From Topomyia yanbarensis (Eukaryota; Arthropoda; Insecta; Diptera; Culicidae), in the NCBI RefSeq assembly GCF_030247195.1, contig NC_080672.1, positions 10,416,001 through 10,480,000 on the forward strand: 64,000 bases of DNA. Direction: 5' to 3'. The position numbers were made by a program, and so were the translations under genes. The stretch's first letter is position 1; each line of letters starts with the position of its first letter. Below are positions 47,601-57,147 of this stretch, in pieces. The notes under the pieces were generated by a model. It had not been told where the DNA came from and did no database searches. It saw nothing but the letters and a program-made list of their open reading frames with translations.

Positions 47601-50600
47601 TCACGAGTTGCATCAGCTGCTGGAAGAACCATCCATCGCGCATACCGCAAAAATAGGACATTTGCGGTGGGCTAGACACGTCGTAAGAATGTCGGACGAC
47701 AACCCGCTGAAGATGGTTCTTGAGGGCGAACCCACAGCAACAAGAAGACGGGGCGCACAGCGAGCACGGTGGATCAACCAGATAAAGAACGACCTGGACT
47801 GGACCTTTGAATACTGCGAGGCTGGTGACAAGCAGCAATGGACCGAGTGGAGTGGAGACGGCTTCTGCATGCAGCAAGAGACAACAAACCTCTAGCCTGA
47901 ACGGTAAGGCAAGTAACAGATCATAAGCCTCTTCTGAACGTTTTTAAAAAATCCCTTCTGTCAGCGCCTCGTCGATACAACATTTCTATAGAGTGCGTCA
48001 CCGGTAAAGAGAATGTTATCGCGGATGCACTCGCACGCGCCCCATTGTCGATCTCGCAAACGATGGAAGAGTACAGAATACAAATACTCAAAGTCTTCGA
48101 AGAAATCCAGGAGGCTGAATTATGAAAGTGCAAGAATTGACGAAATTATACGCGAAACCGAAAACAACCAGTCTATCCAGATAGTTATAGACTTCACCCA
48201 GCGTAGGTGGCCTGCAACTGTCGATCGCGTTCTCAATGGTGCAATAATTTATTTTGGATTCAGGAACGAGCTGTCTTTTCAAGACGGTTTGGTGTTTCGT
48301 AACGACTGTATCGTAGTTCCATATGTGTGTATATTCGCAGGAAATTAATCGGTAATTGTCATACGAGTCACAATGGTGTCGAAGCAACACTCAAACTAGC
48401 TCGAGCAAATCTCTTTTGGCCTGGAATGTCTTCGCAGATTAAAGATGTTATTAAGGAATGTAATATTTGCGCTAAATACTGGTTTCAACTGGTTTCTATG
48501 GATGTCTTTTGCGAGCAACTAGGTATGAGACGAAAGTTTTTGGATGTGGTGGATCACTATTCGGACTATTTCGAAATAAATAAGCTGAAAGTCCCGAATC
48601 GGTAATCGAAGTCTGTAAACAAAATTTCGCACGCTACGGTGTTCCACACCGCGTCACCACCGACAACGGAACAAATTTTGCCAATCACAAGTTTGCAAAG
48701 TCCGCCTCAGATTGGGATTTTGATGTCGCTACTTCGGCACCACACCATCAGCAAGCCAACGGGAAAGCAGAGTCAGCAGTGAAAATCGCAAAGCATCTCA
48801 TGAAGAAAGCGGAAATGAGCGGTATGAATTTTTGGTGCGCATTATTGCATTGTGTGTTAACCATCCTATCTCCCACTAGCTGGTAGTGATTTACAGAAAA
48901 AAAATGTTTGCATGTATTTAAATATATCCATGCAAATAACTTGGTTCATGGATTTAGGTAGGTGTTAGCTCAATTGACTTTCCAATGGTCCATTTCGTGT
49001 ACAGCGCCAGGCATGTTCCGAGGTCATTGTTCCATCAACCCGCCCCGCCTTAATGTAATGTTTGTATTAATTGAATTTTAACATTACAGTAAAACTTTCA
49101 ATTCCTTTCCGGAAGGAAGAAATCGACGCGTATTTAGTGTATTTAATTATATATCAATATGTGATAGGATAATCATTAATGATAAAATTCACTTACTCGA
49201 ACGATCTTCCATACTTAACCTTCCGGCGAATGCGCTGAATTGTATGACATTAGTAGTACACATTTAGAAACTTATTTCTCAGCTTTGTTGAATCGAATAT
49301 TGTGTAGTAAGTGTCTCATTCCCTTTTATAAAACTCGCTTACCGCTCCTCATCTCTTTCGGCATTTCGACACCCTCGGTCGACTGTCTCATAGAAGAGAT
49401 TTCTTTCATCGAATCCTCAATTTCCGTCGGAACTCGTATATGAGACGCTCAAGAGATTCTACAAGCTCGAATATGAAGCAAAAATAATATATAATATAAA
49501 TAATTTTATAAAAAATCTGTAATTCTATAATCAACTAAGGTTGTCTGACGATTCTAATGCAGAAGCTAATCATGTGACCATCAAGAATATGACAAACAAC
49601 CTTAATTGACCCCCCTCGACACCAGTTTGGCCTTACCAAGCCGTAACATGGGTGGCGTTGTGAGAGCTGTTGAATAGGAGTTGAGAGCAGTTTGAAACAA
49701 CACATTCCAAATCAAATTGGATCCAGTCCAGCAGCTCGATTGCTATCGCGTTCCACTAGGTGCGGAGTGCCCACCGCAACGGCAAATCTGCTTTTATCCA
49801 TAGAAGAGAATGTATCTGCGAAAATTGAAACCAATCGTAAACGGTCAAAGCTACGATATGATCGTAAGTCATGAATCTTACCAGAGCTGCAAGTTGGTTC
49901 CCTAGTGTATGTGCAGCTTCATCCGGAAACCTAAAAAATTTGGATGAAAGGAACGATTTCGGATCGTTTCAATGAACGCTCGTATTTGGTCAACGTAGAA
50001 GGAACCGATTATCGTCGCTCGTTGGTACACTTGAATCAGCGTAAGGAACCTGTTACGGTGTCAAGCCACAATTCGCATGCTGTCTAGAAAGCATCCGCAC
50101 AATTAATGAAAACAGCAACCAACTCGAATAGCCAGAATTAAATTCAACAGGTGACCGAGCAGGGACAGCCAGTAGCAGCAGTGGAAGAAAAAAGTTTGAT
50201 GCAGTGTGCGCCTACTGCGATGACAGATTACAATCCGCAAACAACTACAGTGTCGTCAGTATCGAAGCCCAAAGGGATTCGGCCTATTACACCGTCACAG
50301 ACAAACCGTCCCATTACACCGTCATAGATAAAACGTCCCAGAAGATTTTTTTCGTATTCCCGTCAAGTACAGCGATTTTGCACTAACGCAGTGATATCTT
50401 TTCAGGTTCAAGTTACCTTTTTTGAGCATGTGTTAGATTTGAACGCTGGGAAGTATGGGTAGGAAAAATTGTGTTCAGCTTTGCCATCAGATTATCCATT
50501 TAAACCCTTTCAAAACTATAAAAGAAGAATATCAGCCGATTTATTAGATCATACCGATTCAAATCATACAAAATAGCTGCTGGAAAAATTATCGGTTCCG

Positions 50601-52503
50601 CTAAATGGTGCTTTTGAAAAAGTGGCTGTGATTTTTTGTCACACTACCACACCGTGCTGGGGTACGCAACACAACTGCGCAATGAAAAAATCACAGCCAC
50701 TTTTTCAAAAGCATCATTCAGCTAAGCCGATGGGTTTTCCAGCAGGTATTTTGCATGAATTGAATCGTGATGATCTAATAAATGGACTGATATTCTTCTT
50801 TTAGAGTTTTGAAAAGGTTTAAATGGATAATCTGGTGGCAAAGCTGAACACAATTTTTCTTACGCACACAACCAAGCCTTGAGGTAACTTGAGCCTTAAA
50901 GAACAGTTTCGGTAGAAGCCTTTGTTATCCAGACTCGGTACATAGCTGTCAACGAAAGAACGCACTAACGCAATGATAGGACTTGACGTTACACACTTCG
51001 AGACACACAGGGGCAACATTTAGACCTCCTCCCGAGGACCGGTGGTTACTAGGCAGACAGTTGCCACCTCGTCCGATTTGCAAATTTTGTCTCGCGGGAC
51101 GGACCGAGATCCCCTAAGCTATAAGCTGCAGTCCTATCAGCCGCTGAAAAAGTTCAGTAAAGATAACGATTCAAACGCGTTGTTTTATAGGGGTAGGCAA
51201 ACTACAGAACACGACTCTCTTCCAGATATACACATAGAAAATGTTCTCATCCCGAGGACCGGTTTTTACATGGCAGACACCTTATCTAATTCCTCAAAAT
51301 TTGCCTCGCGGGGCACTCCGTAATCTACAAAGCGATATGCCGCAGTCCTATCAAATCGCTGAATAGATTTTTGATACATGCTAAGAAGACGCCGAAAATT
51401 AATTGATCAACTTACAATTCCAGTGCGATCCAGTAATAGAGGTGCGTGATACGTTCATCAAGAAGCTACACAAAGGTCTGAACAAGGGAATTCCTCACAA
51501 GTGTCTTCCGCTGGATTTCATGGGCTACTACGTACTCTGTGGTCGGGAAACGGACAGAAAGTAAGTCACGATTGTTTCTTCTTCTCATGACAATTGCATT
51601 CATTTATTTTATCATTTTAGATTACAGCACCAGGTAAAATCGAACATCGAAACGGACGTAAATCGGCGAAGGGAATATGTAAAAACGTTTGCGACAGGTA
51701 TGGAAGTAGACTGTATACAACGTTACCGTTCTGTAATAAATTTTGCTGTCTCATTCCAGTGGAGCGCGCCATGAGCCAACTTCCGCATATTCTTCCCGAC
51801 TATATGTTGGTGTTTGCCGTCCCAGTATTGACACACGATCCTCGCTTCACCCGTCATACGGATCCAGTGCAGCTGCGGCAGATCGAACGCTGTCTCTGGT
51901 TGATCCTGGAACCTCTGGTCACCAACAAAGAGTTCTTCTGCTTCGGTTTCTACAAGAACCTAATCGAACGGATGAAAAACCATAAAGACGCTCTAAAACC
52001 GGACGATGATGAAATTAATTGCGTAAGTGATAGGATCGAAATCTGGCACGCTTTCGAATTTTGATATTTATTCCTGTCTTGCAGAAATTGTGGGCCATTT
52101 GCGACATAGCACTGGGGTTGATTCTTACCAAAGTAAACACCTTCGATGCACGCGATTTCCCGGTAGATGCACGCATTCCTTCGATGTACTTCCAGGCTCA
52201 ATCGGAGAATTTCCACAATGCACGCCTGTACATACCGGAAGATATGTACAACCTGACCGGAACAAGTTCAGGGAAAAAAATGTTGGCGTTGAATGTAAGT
52301 ATTTGCTGAACACTCGGCATAATTTTCGAAACTGTTACCGAATGCACGGTATCTTTCAGGATCGTAAGAAAGCTTCTAGCTCAAAAGCCGCATACAATCA
52401 CGAAGGCAACGGGGGCAGTGAAGAGATTGGCATCGATTCCGGAGCGGACGATGATGAGCCACCAGCAAAGAAAATGCACAGCAGTAGTAATGAGGATGAC
52501 TAA
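35645..52503 (+). CDS. Pds5: Sister chromatid cohesion protein PDS5, eight coding exons
   Basis: PDS5 is a HEAT-repeat protein that binds the cohesin ring, together with Wapl and acetyltransferase partners, and controls its release and maintenance on chromatin in the nucleus. Coding exons: 35645-36111, 36174-36747, 36810-38507, 51424-51560, 51621-51697, 51760-52022, 52085-52294 and 52360-52503. All junctions have GT..AG and keep frame, giving 1189 residues, close to the usual length for insect PDS5. The N-terminus has [20 protein letters not shown]; mid-protein reads [20 protein letters not shown] across the exon 2/3 junction, a typical HEAT segment. The C-terminal exons read [26 protein letters not shown] and [12 protein letters not shown], and the tail is acidic and Ser-rich. 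Intron 3 is 12.9 kb and full of transposons; the other introns are 60-65 bp. No stop interrupts the joined frame. Confidence 0.95.
39157..39607. mobile_element. Foldback MITE with about 180-bp arms
   Basis: Left arm GCAGTACATGGTTGTGTATC.. and the reverse complement of the right arm GCAGTGCATGGTTATGTATC.. align over about 180 bp, including AGTACTCGATTC.CACGAACTA, ACATTTTTGTGAAATAA and TTTTAGTTC.ACCTGT blocks. The total is about 450 bp without coding. Its right end abuts the start of the RTE fragment. Confidence 0.75.
39608..41085 (+). mobile_element. RTE-type non-LTR retrotransposon fragment, degraded
   Basis: Begins in the linker between endonuclease and reverse transcriptase ([20 protein letters not shown]). 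Reverse transcriptase motifs follow: [20 protein letters not shown] (about 40066), [52 protein letters not shown]. The active-site region reads FAYGMDLIG where FADDIDIIG is expected, so catalytic aspartates are lost. The C-terminal part has [20 protein letters not shown] and [12 protein letters not shown]. Multiple shifts and stops. It ends where MITE family M3 copy 3 begins. Confidence 0.85.
41086..41290. mobile_element. MITE family M3, copy 3 of 3, 5'-truncated
   Basis: Matches 26441-26667 from GGGCAATAAGATTTGTAAAC to CCTTTCGAAGAATTAATATT, lacking about the first 20 bp of the left terminus. It is more diverged than the other two copies. Confidence 0.75.
41291..42099. other. Pds5 intron DNA, partly repeated at 8270-8600
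   Basis: The ordered blocks GAACTGATAGC, ATGTGCAGGGA.A, ACGTATT/ATTCAGTCTGAGTA, GATAA..TGTTTCTT and GAGTTA.GGA..GGC near 41755-41885 match 8285-8425. This points to a dispersed, unidentified repeat. No coding region is recognised. Confidence 0.35.
42100..43140 (-). mobile_element. RTE-type retrotransposon fragment, minus strand, different subfamily
   Basis: Read from 43140 downward: [39 protein letters not shown], then in another frame [40 protein letters not shown] and [16 protein letters not shown] (about 42500). The [11 protein letters not shown] motif differs from the [10 protein letters not shown] motif of the other RTE copies here, which marks a second subfamily. Frameshifts and stops throughout. 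Its plus-strand shadow (42645-43085) is a long open frame that is not a gene. Confidence 0.75.
44758..44897. mobile_element. Small palindromic MITE
   Basis: TTGACAATTCTCGGTGGTTT then GTTTAC at the left (about 44767) pairs exactly with GTAAAC and AAACCACCGAGAATTGTCAA at the right (about 44887). Outer bases GAATTTC / GAAATTC extend the arms imperfectly. About 140 bp, inside the gypsy element between gag and protease. Confidence 0.75.
45554..47914 (+). mobile_element. RTE-type retrotransposon, 5'-truncated, nested in gypsy with 15-bp target duplication
   Basis: The copy starts inside the endonuclease ([36 protein letters not shown]) and runs through [18 protein letters not shown] and [24 protein letters not shown] sequence into the [22 protein letters not shown] (46588), [20 protein letters not shown] (46955), ending with [20 protein letters not shown] and [20 protein letters not shown] (47596). 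The same family as 59237-60454. It is flanked by AACAGATCACAAGCC (45539-45553) and AACAGATCATAAGCC (47915-47929), and the gypsy RNase H reading resumes on the far side. The 3' end GAACGGTAAGGCAAGT is shared with the other copy. Several stops make it inactive. Confidence 0.92.
48857..49700. mobile_element. Insertion of unknown type in the gypsy integrase region
   Basis: The integrase reading FWCALLH stops near 48852 and resumes as [14 protein letters not shown] near 49706, where gypsy proteins are normally continuous. The roughly 840 bp between contain no recognised protein; a small hairpin (TTTGCATG..ATATATCCATGCAAA) lies at 48907-48937. Ends and target duplication could not be fixed by eye. 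Confidence 0.5.
50459..50863. mobile_element. Foldback element, two arms of about 190 bp
   Basis: The left half (GTAGGAAAAATTGTGTTCAG, CTTTGCCATCAGATTATCCA, TTTAAACC.TTTCAAAACT, AAAAGAAGAATATCAG) is the near-perfect reverse complement of the right half, and the symmetry runs to GCTTTTGAAAAAGTGGCTGT next to a loop of about 50 bases at 50640-50690. Mismatches are single-base. No coding was recognised. Confidence 0.85.
51000..51360 (+). repeat. Intronic repeat with two variant copies of a CCTCGCGGGACGGACC-type block
   Basis: CCCGAGGACCGGT..TTAC..GGCAGACA and TTGCAAATTTTGTCTCGCGG occur at 51030-51105, and again in variant form (CCCGAGGACCGGTTTTTACA.GGCAGACA; CAAAATTTGCCTCGCGGGG) at 51250-51318. 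The GCAGTCCTATCA block follows each. Related DNA is at 9140-9330. A dispersed repeat of unknown type. Confidence 0.45.
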
Positions 52504-53030
52504 TAGCAGCGGCACAGGCAAGGACGTGAACGCAACTGTTAGTTAAGGAATTTTAGCGTTAGTGACTATTATATGTATATCTAACAATGACTAAGAAAAA
52601 GTTGATCTTTTGCTATAAAAGTAAGTGTAACAATATGTAATTTCTATTTTTTCCGCATCAATTGAAAGGTAACCGATTTGAACAAAGATTATGATTTTCG
52701 CTGATGTTAAATTATTATTTATGATTTGAGGTTTATGGCGATTATGAATGTGAAATCTGCATCCTACTTTTCAGAGAGTCCAATTTATCGCAAAGAAATT
52801 ACGTTTTGGCAGATCGAAGTTGAAAAAATGTTCACAATATTGACGATGATCGTGTTAGCGGAAATGAATCTGAAGCTTGCTGAAAGTAGCAATCAACTTT
52901 TACGAAGAAAGAAAGGTTCAATAAATCCTATAAAATCAGTACAATTAGTGTATTTATTCGATGTCCAAATGAGTTTTCGTGGTTGCCAATGCGTTACTTT
53001 TCGGAAATCCTAATCCGACTGTGAATACTG
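52504..53030 (+). other. Pds5 3' UTR and downstream flank
   Basis: Follows the Pds5 stop. AATAAA at 52919-52924 is the clearest polyadenylation signal candidate. The 95-residue frame at 52726-53013 has no recognised similarity and is probably chance. Confidence 0.4.
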
Positions 53031-56000
53031 TGGTTACCATTAGGACAAAAAGAAAACCCAACAGGTAGAAGGTAGATATGATAGTAGACGCGATGTTATA
53101 ACTGTTGTGGATTTAATCATAAAATTGTTGAATGTAAAGCCGAATGTATGACATGTTCAATTTGCAGTGGCAATCATCCAGAGAAAGACTGCAAATCAGA
53201 AGAGAATATTTGTGCATATAGGGATCTTTAGGAGTGTGCGGGTTAAGGCATATTCTGATGCAGATTAGTACCGTGAGTTAATATCTCAGTCCTTTTTAAA
53301 TTTTGTGGCCCGAAGCTATTGAAAAAAACATTTTTTAGTTTGTTTCCTTTTAGGACAATAACACATCCAAACCCATGCGACTTGCACGACACTATAGGTT
53401 GCCTTATCAGATCTACCATAGTTTGCAGATAAAACTTGGGATGGCAGACTGCTAGCGGATTGAAAAAGTCAACTGACAGTTACTGTCAGTTTGCTGGTTG
53501 AATTTAATTTGGTTTTTTTTAAATTTAAAAATCATAAAAGAATAATTAAGGTTTAAGAATGATATGAGTGTACTCGTAAGGACACCCGCTATCAATACAT
53601 ATGAAAAACTGACACAATTTTTCCAAATTAAAGATCCCTATTGTCAGAAAGTTAGAAGTGAACATGAATTGAATGTTGATATATACCACACAGCATGGAG
53701 CAACCAATGTCCAGCATTCATACAACAGCGTAAGAAATGAACTGAGGGATGTGGTTCCGTGAACTTGTCCAGCCACCAAAAAACTTAGTCTCTGTCATCA
53801 TAGTGATTACTCGCGACACTGCTTACTTGAAACCGGTACAACCTTTATCATGCCTCACAAACACTGTGCGCTCACAGGCGAGTATTTAGTTAATTTAGTA
53901 ATTCCTACACTAAATAACCCCATTTTGCAAACAGACTATCATGACGAGAGTACAGTCTGGATATATTATCAAAACGTTCGTGGTTTGTGGACTAAAATCG
54001 ACGAGATTTTCTTGGTGACGCGTGATTGCAGCTACATCGCATAAACTCACTGCAGTTATTTGGAACATCATTCAACGTCTTCCGTCGTGACCGTAATAGC
54101 CTCCTCAAAAGAAACAAAGCAAGTTTTGATGGCACTTTGACTGCGGTTTCAAAAGAACATGCTAGCTCCGAAATCGAAGCGGTGATTGGTCGCTGTATAG
54201 CGCAAATGTGTGCTAGTGCAACCGTACGAGGTAGGAATCTGCTTATGTGTGGTGTGTACTGTCCTCCTGACAGAAGTCAAGACGTCGATGTGATTGACAT
54301 TAAATTTGTTTCGGAGTTCTGTTATAAAGGCTCAATTAGCCACGAATTGTAGGGACTCGCTGCTCAGATGGAATGTAATATTCCTTAATTTTCGCAGCTT
54401 CTCTCTACAAGGGGGACGTTAATTAATGGTATGGTCTCGGACGCGTGTTAAACTTAGCGTTTTGTTTATTTGATCACCAATTAGTAGTTGATTGTTGCGC
54501 TGTTCCATTGTTACCTGTCGATGGGTACCAACCACCTTTAATTATTTATTTACCCTCAGAATGCAATAATACTCCTCACCGAATGAATACTCCGAATAGA
54601 ACTAGGGGGTGTTGAATTATTGGAGAATTGATTTCGCTACTCTGACCGAGTGTTTGCAGATTATTAATTGGGCAACTTTGCAAGACATGACACTTGTATG
54701 GCTCAGCTTTAATTTGTCTGTTGTGAAACGGCTTATTTCTCCTTGAACTACATCACGTCTGCGCGAATTGATGCAAAATCGCAACGCGCGGCAGCGTAAA
54801 CACCGTCTCGTCGGAATACTGCCAAAACAAAAAGTAACTAAAAAAAACTAGCGAAGAATATCGTCGATTGAACGCCGGATTATATGAAGCTTACGTCAAG
54901 CCTCGGGTTCAGACTGATCTCCGTTGGAACCCAAAAAAATTTTCGGCACTTTGTAAACTCAAAGCGAAAGTGTACATCTATTCCAATAAACGTTTGTCTG
55001 GACGAACTAGACTCAACGTCGACTATGGATTCGTGTGAGCTGTTTGCAAAATTCTTTAAATCTGTTTTTGCATCTGAAGTTGAAGCAGAAATCGTCTTGA
55101 TGGATGTTGCTGAAAATTTAGTCGATTTGAGTATTTTCGTAATCACTCCCGACAGGATTGTTGCCGCGCGACTAAATTGAAAAGATCGTACTCAGCGGGA
55201 CCAGATGACATATCAGCTACGGTTTACAGTCGTTGTCCAACAAGTCATTTGAGCAGTCCACATTCCCGGTGATTTGGAAACACCTACATGTTTCCAGTAT
55301 TTAAAAGTGGTGACCGTCGAAACGTAAGAAACTACCGCGGCATAACTAGTTCATCCGCAGCATCCAAGCTATTTGAAATAGTTGTGAGCACTGTCGTACT
55401 TTCTCGCACAAGAAGTTACTTTTTCAGCGATCAACAAAAATCTTCACGATTTTACGGCAATATGCATTTCGCGGATGTACAAATTGATGCTGTGTACACT
55501 GATTTGAATGCTGTATTTGACCGAAGCCATCACCGAATACTGTTAAGAAAAAGAGACTGGCTAAATTCATGTGTGACAGAGTCCTACGTGTGCAGCTAGA
55601 TTCTTGTGTTTCCTCTCAGTTTACGAAAAAAAATTGAGTTCGCCAAAGTAGCAACATGCGACAACTACTGTTCGTGCTGTTTTTCAATGATGCTGTTTGG
55701 TATTGGATGTAAACTGGTTTACGCAGATGATTTGAAGCTGACATTGTAGTCCGTTCCATCGATGACTGTGCCCGTCTTTAAGGGATTTTATATCGTTGGC
55801 TGGAGACGACGAAACTGGCTCATAATCAGCATTCCGAAATGTCCGCATAAATGATCCGATACTTTACAACTACAAGTCAAATGCTCAATACAATACAATG
55901 CGACCTCAGCGTCTTGTAGGATGCTAAGCTAACGTTCAATCCGCATCGCTCAACTATACTCTCGAAAGCAATTCGACAATTTGGCTTTATTTCCAAAACC

Positions 56001-56290
56001 AGTCGGGACTTTAGTAACCGTCACTGCTTGAAGGCGTCTTATTGCTCGCTGGTAGGCCTCGAAAATGCATGCCTGATTTGGACTCCCCCCACCTCCGAAT
56101 TGAACGCGTGTAGAAACGAACTTCCACCGTACCCGGATCGTTGTCGTCTGATCGTTCTTGACTCACTGGAGCGACGCAGAAAAACTCAACAAGTTGTATT
56201 TGTGGTAAATCTACTGAACAAAAATGCAAAGGTTATTTTTGATGGCTCTAATGAGGTGCATTCTTGCGAAGTTACGGCATAAAAATTCAA
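53031..56290 (+). mobile_element. Non-LTR retrotransposon (jockey/CR1-like), degraded but long
   Basis: The ORF1 end has two zinc knuckles, CYNCCGFNHKIVEC and CSICSGNHPEKDC (53096-53205). ORF2 starts near 53950 with an endonuclease segment IYYQNVRGLWTKIDEIFLV, then LFGTSFNVFRRDRNSL and VRGRNLLMCGVYCPPDRSQD in other frames. The RT linker has TLRWNPKKF-like sequence (54920) and MDSCELFAKFFKSVFASEVE; the RT core has FPVFKSGDRRNVRNYRGITS (55291), DAVYTDLNAVFDRSHHRIL and the active site KLVYADDLKLTL (about 55708). The C-terminal end reads LKASYCSLVGLENACLIW, DRCRLIVLDSLERRRKTQQV and VFVVNLLN (56025-56220). Many shifts and stops; inactive. The clade assignment is uncertain. Confidence 0.8.
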
Positions 56291-56299
56291 CAAGTTTAT

Positions 56300-56585
56300 T
56301 ATCAGGAGCCTTCAAGAGAACCACGAAATGATTCCATCACCCTCAGGGTGATCAGTGGTGTATTGGAGAGGTATGCTGTAAGAGAAAATACAAGATGCGT
56401 CAACGGAAGCCAAAGTTAAGCTTAATGTTCCACGGGATAATGTACTAGGACCGCTTTTGTTCATCCTATATATTAACGACATGAGAATAATCTTAGAGAA
56501 AGCGGAGGTAAACCTGTTTTTAGGTGACACAATTTTTTCAGCATCGATGAATGCATCACGTTAATCAACTGCTGACAAAGTTTAT
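56300..56585 (+). mobile_element. Fragment of a second, different LINE reverse transcriptase
   Basis: VPRDNVLGPLLFILYINDMR (about 56425-56485) and, after it, a region with LFLGDTIFSAS in place of the usual FADDT active site. This is the GxPQGSxLGPLLFxLYINDM block of jockey/CR1-type RTs. It follows directly on the C-terminal end of the previous LINE, so it cannot belong to the same copy. Confidence 0.65.
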
Positions 56586-57147
56586 TGATTGTTTGAAGTG
56601 GAAAAAATATCAATCTGAACATTTTCAATCTTGAAACGCAGATAGTTTTACCGGAAAACGGCCTGCGTTACGAAGAAATAATCCCGACAGAGATTAGTCG
56701 GTTCGAGCATCGGGTCGAGGGTGATATGCTCGGAAATATTTGGAGAAGTTACTTGTTCAAAAAAAAAACTAAGTTTAATGATCAACAGTGGGAGTACGTG
56801 TTCGCTTACGCACATGAGAATTAAAGAGCGAGGAATGTAATTGTGTGAAAAAGAGAGCTTGAACATCGGAAAAGTGTACACGAGCATGGATTGTGATCTT
56901 GAAGGTTCCACAAAGGCGAACGAGATCTCGGCTTTTCATTCTGTTGGCTATTGTTACCGCGATCGCACGCATTTTGACGAAATGGCATCCATTCGAGAAG
57001 GCAAAGGTCATGAGAATCGCGCAGTGGACGCCTCGAATCGGTGAGTATAATGTTATATGGCAAAAATAAAATCCAACCAGCAACAATCCTTTTCCCTATT
57101 GTTTAGTGTTAATCCTTGATGTCGCAAGTAATGCGCTGTATAGCGCA
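56586..57147. other. Unassigned DNA between retrotransposons
   Basis: Open frames occur on both strands (67 residues plus, 103 and 80 minus) but no domain is recognised. Nothing else can be supported. Confidence 0.3.

Larger units (their letters stand above)
43270..50395 (+). mobile_element. Ty3/gypsy element (Mag/CsRn1-like), with nested insertions, RT core lost
   Basis: A TGGTATCAGAAGC primer-site-like word at about 43404 follows an LTR-like stretch with AATAAA. Gag starts near 43565 ([12 protein letters not shown]; later [40 protein letters not shown]) and has two zinc knuckles ([29 protein letters not shown]; 44233-44340). A protease end ([19 protein letters not shown], about 45035) leads to a short RT start and then straight to RNase H ([20 protein letters not shown], about 45370), so the RT core is deleted. 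After the nested RTE copy, RNase H resumes ([15 protein letters not shown], 47935). Integrase follows ([31 protein letters not shown], 48655), interrupted by a second insert, then [20 protein letters not shown] (49715) and the C-terminal [20 protein letters not shown] (49965). Confidence 0.85.
38508..51423 (+). other. Pds5 intron 3, 12.9 kb, transposon-filled
   Basis: Donor GTGAGT at 38508 and acceptor TTCCAG ending at 51423. The contents, listed separately below, are RTE pieces in both orientations, a gypsy element with a nested RTE copy, several foldback elements and unassigned DNA. The first 650 bases (38508-39156) show no recognisable feature. The other six introns of this gene are 60-65 bp, so the size comes from insertions. 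Confidence 0.9.

Noticed and set aside
51424..52503. A separate gene downstream of the transposon block
   Set aside because: The exons continue the PDS5 protein in phase from 38507 and supply its expected C-terminal region, so they belong to Pds5.
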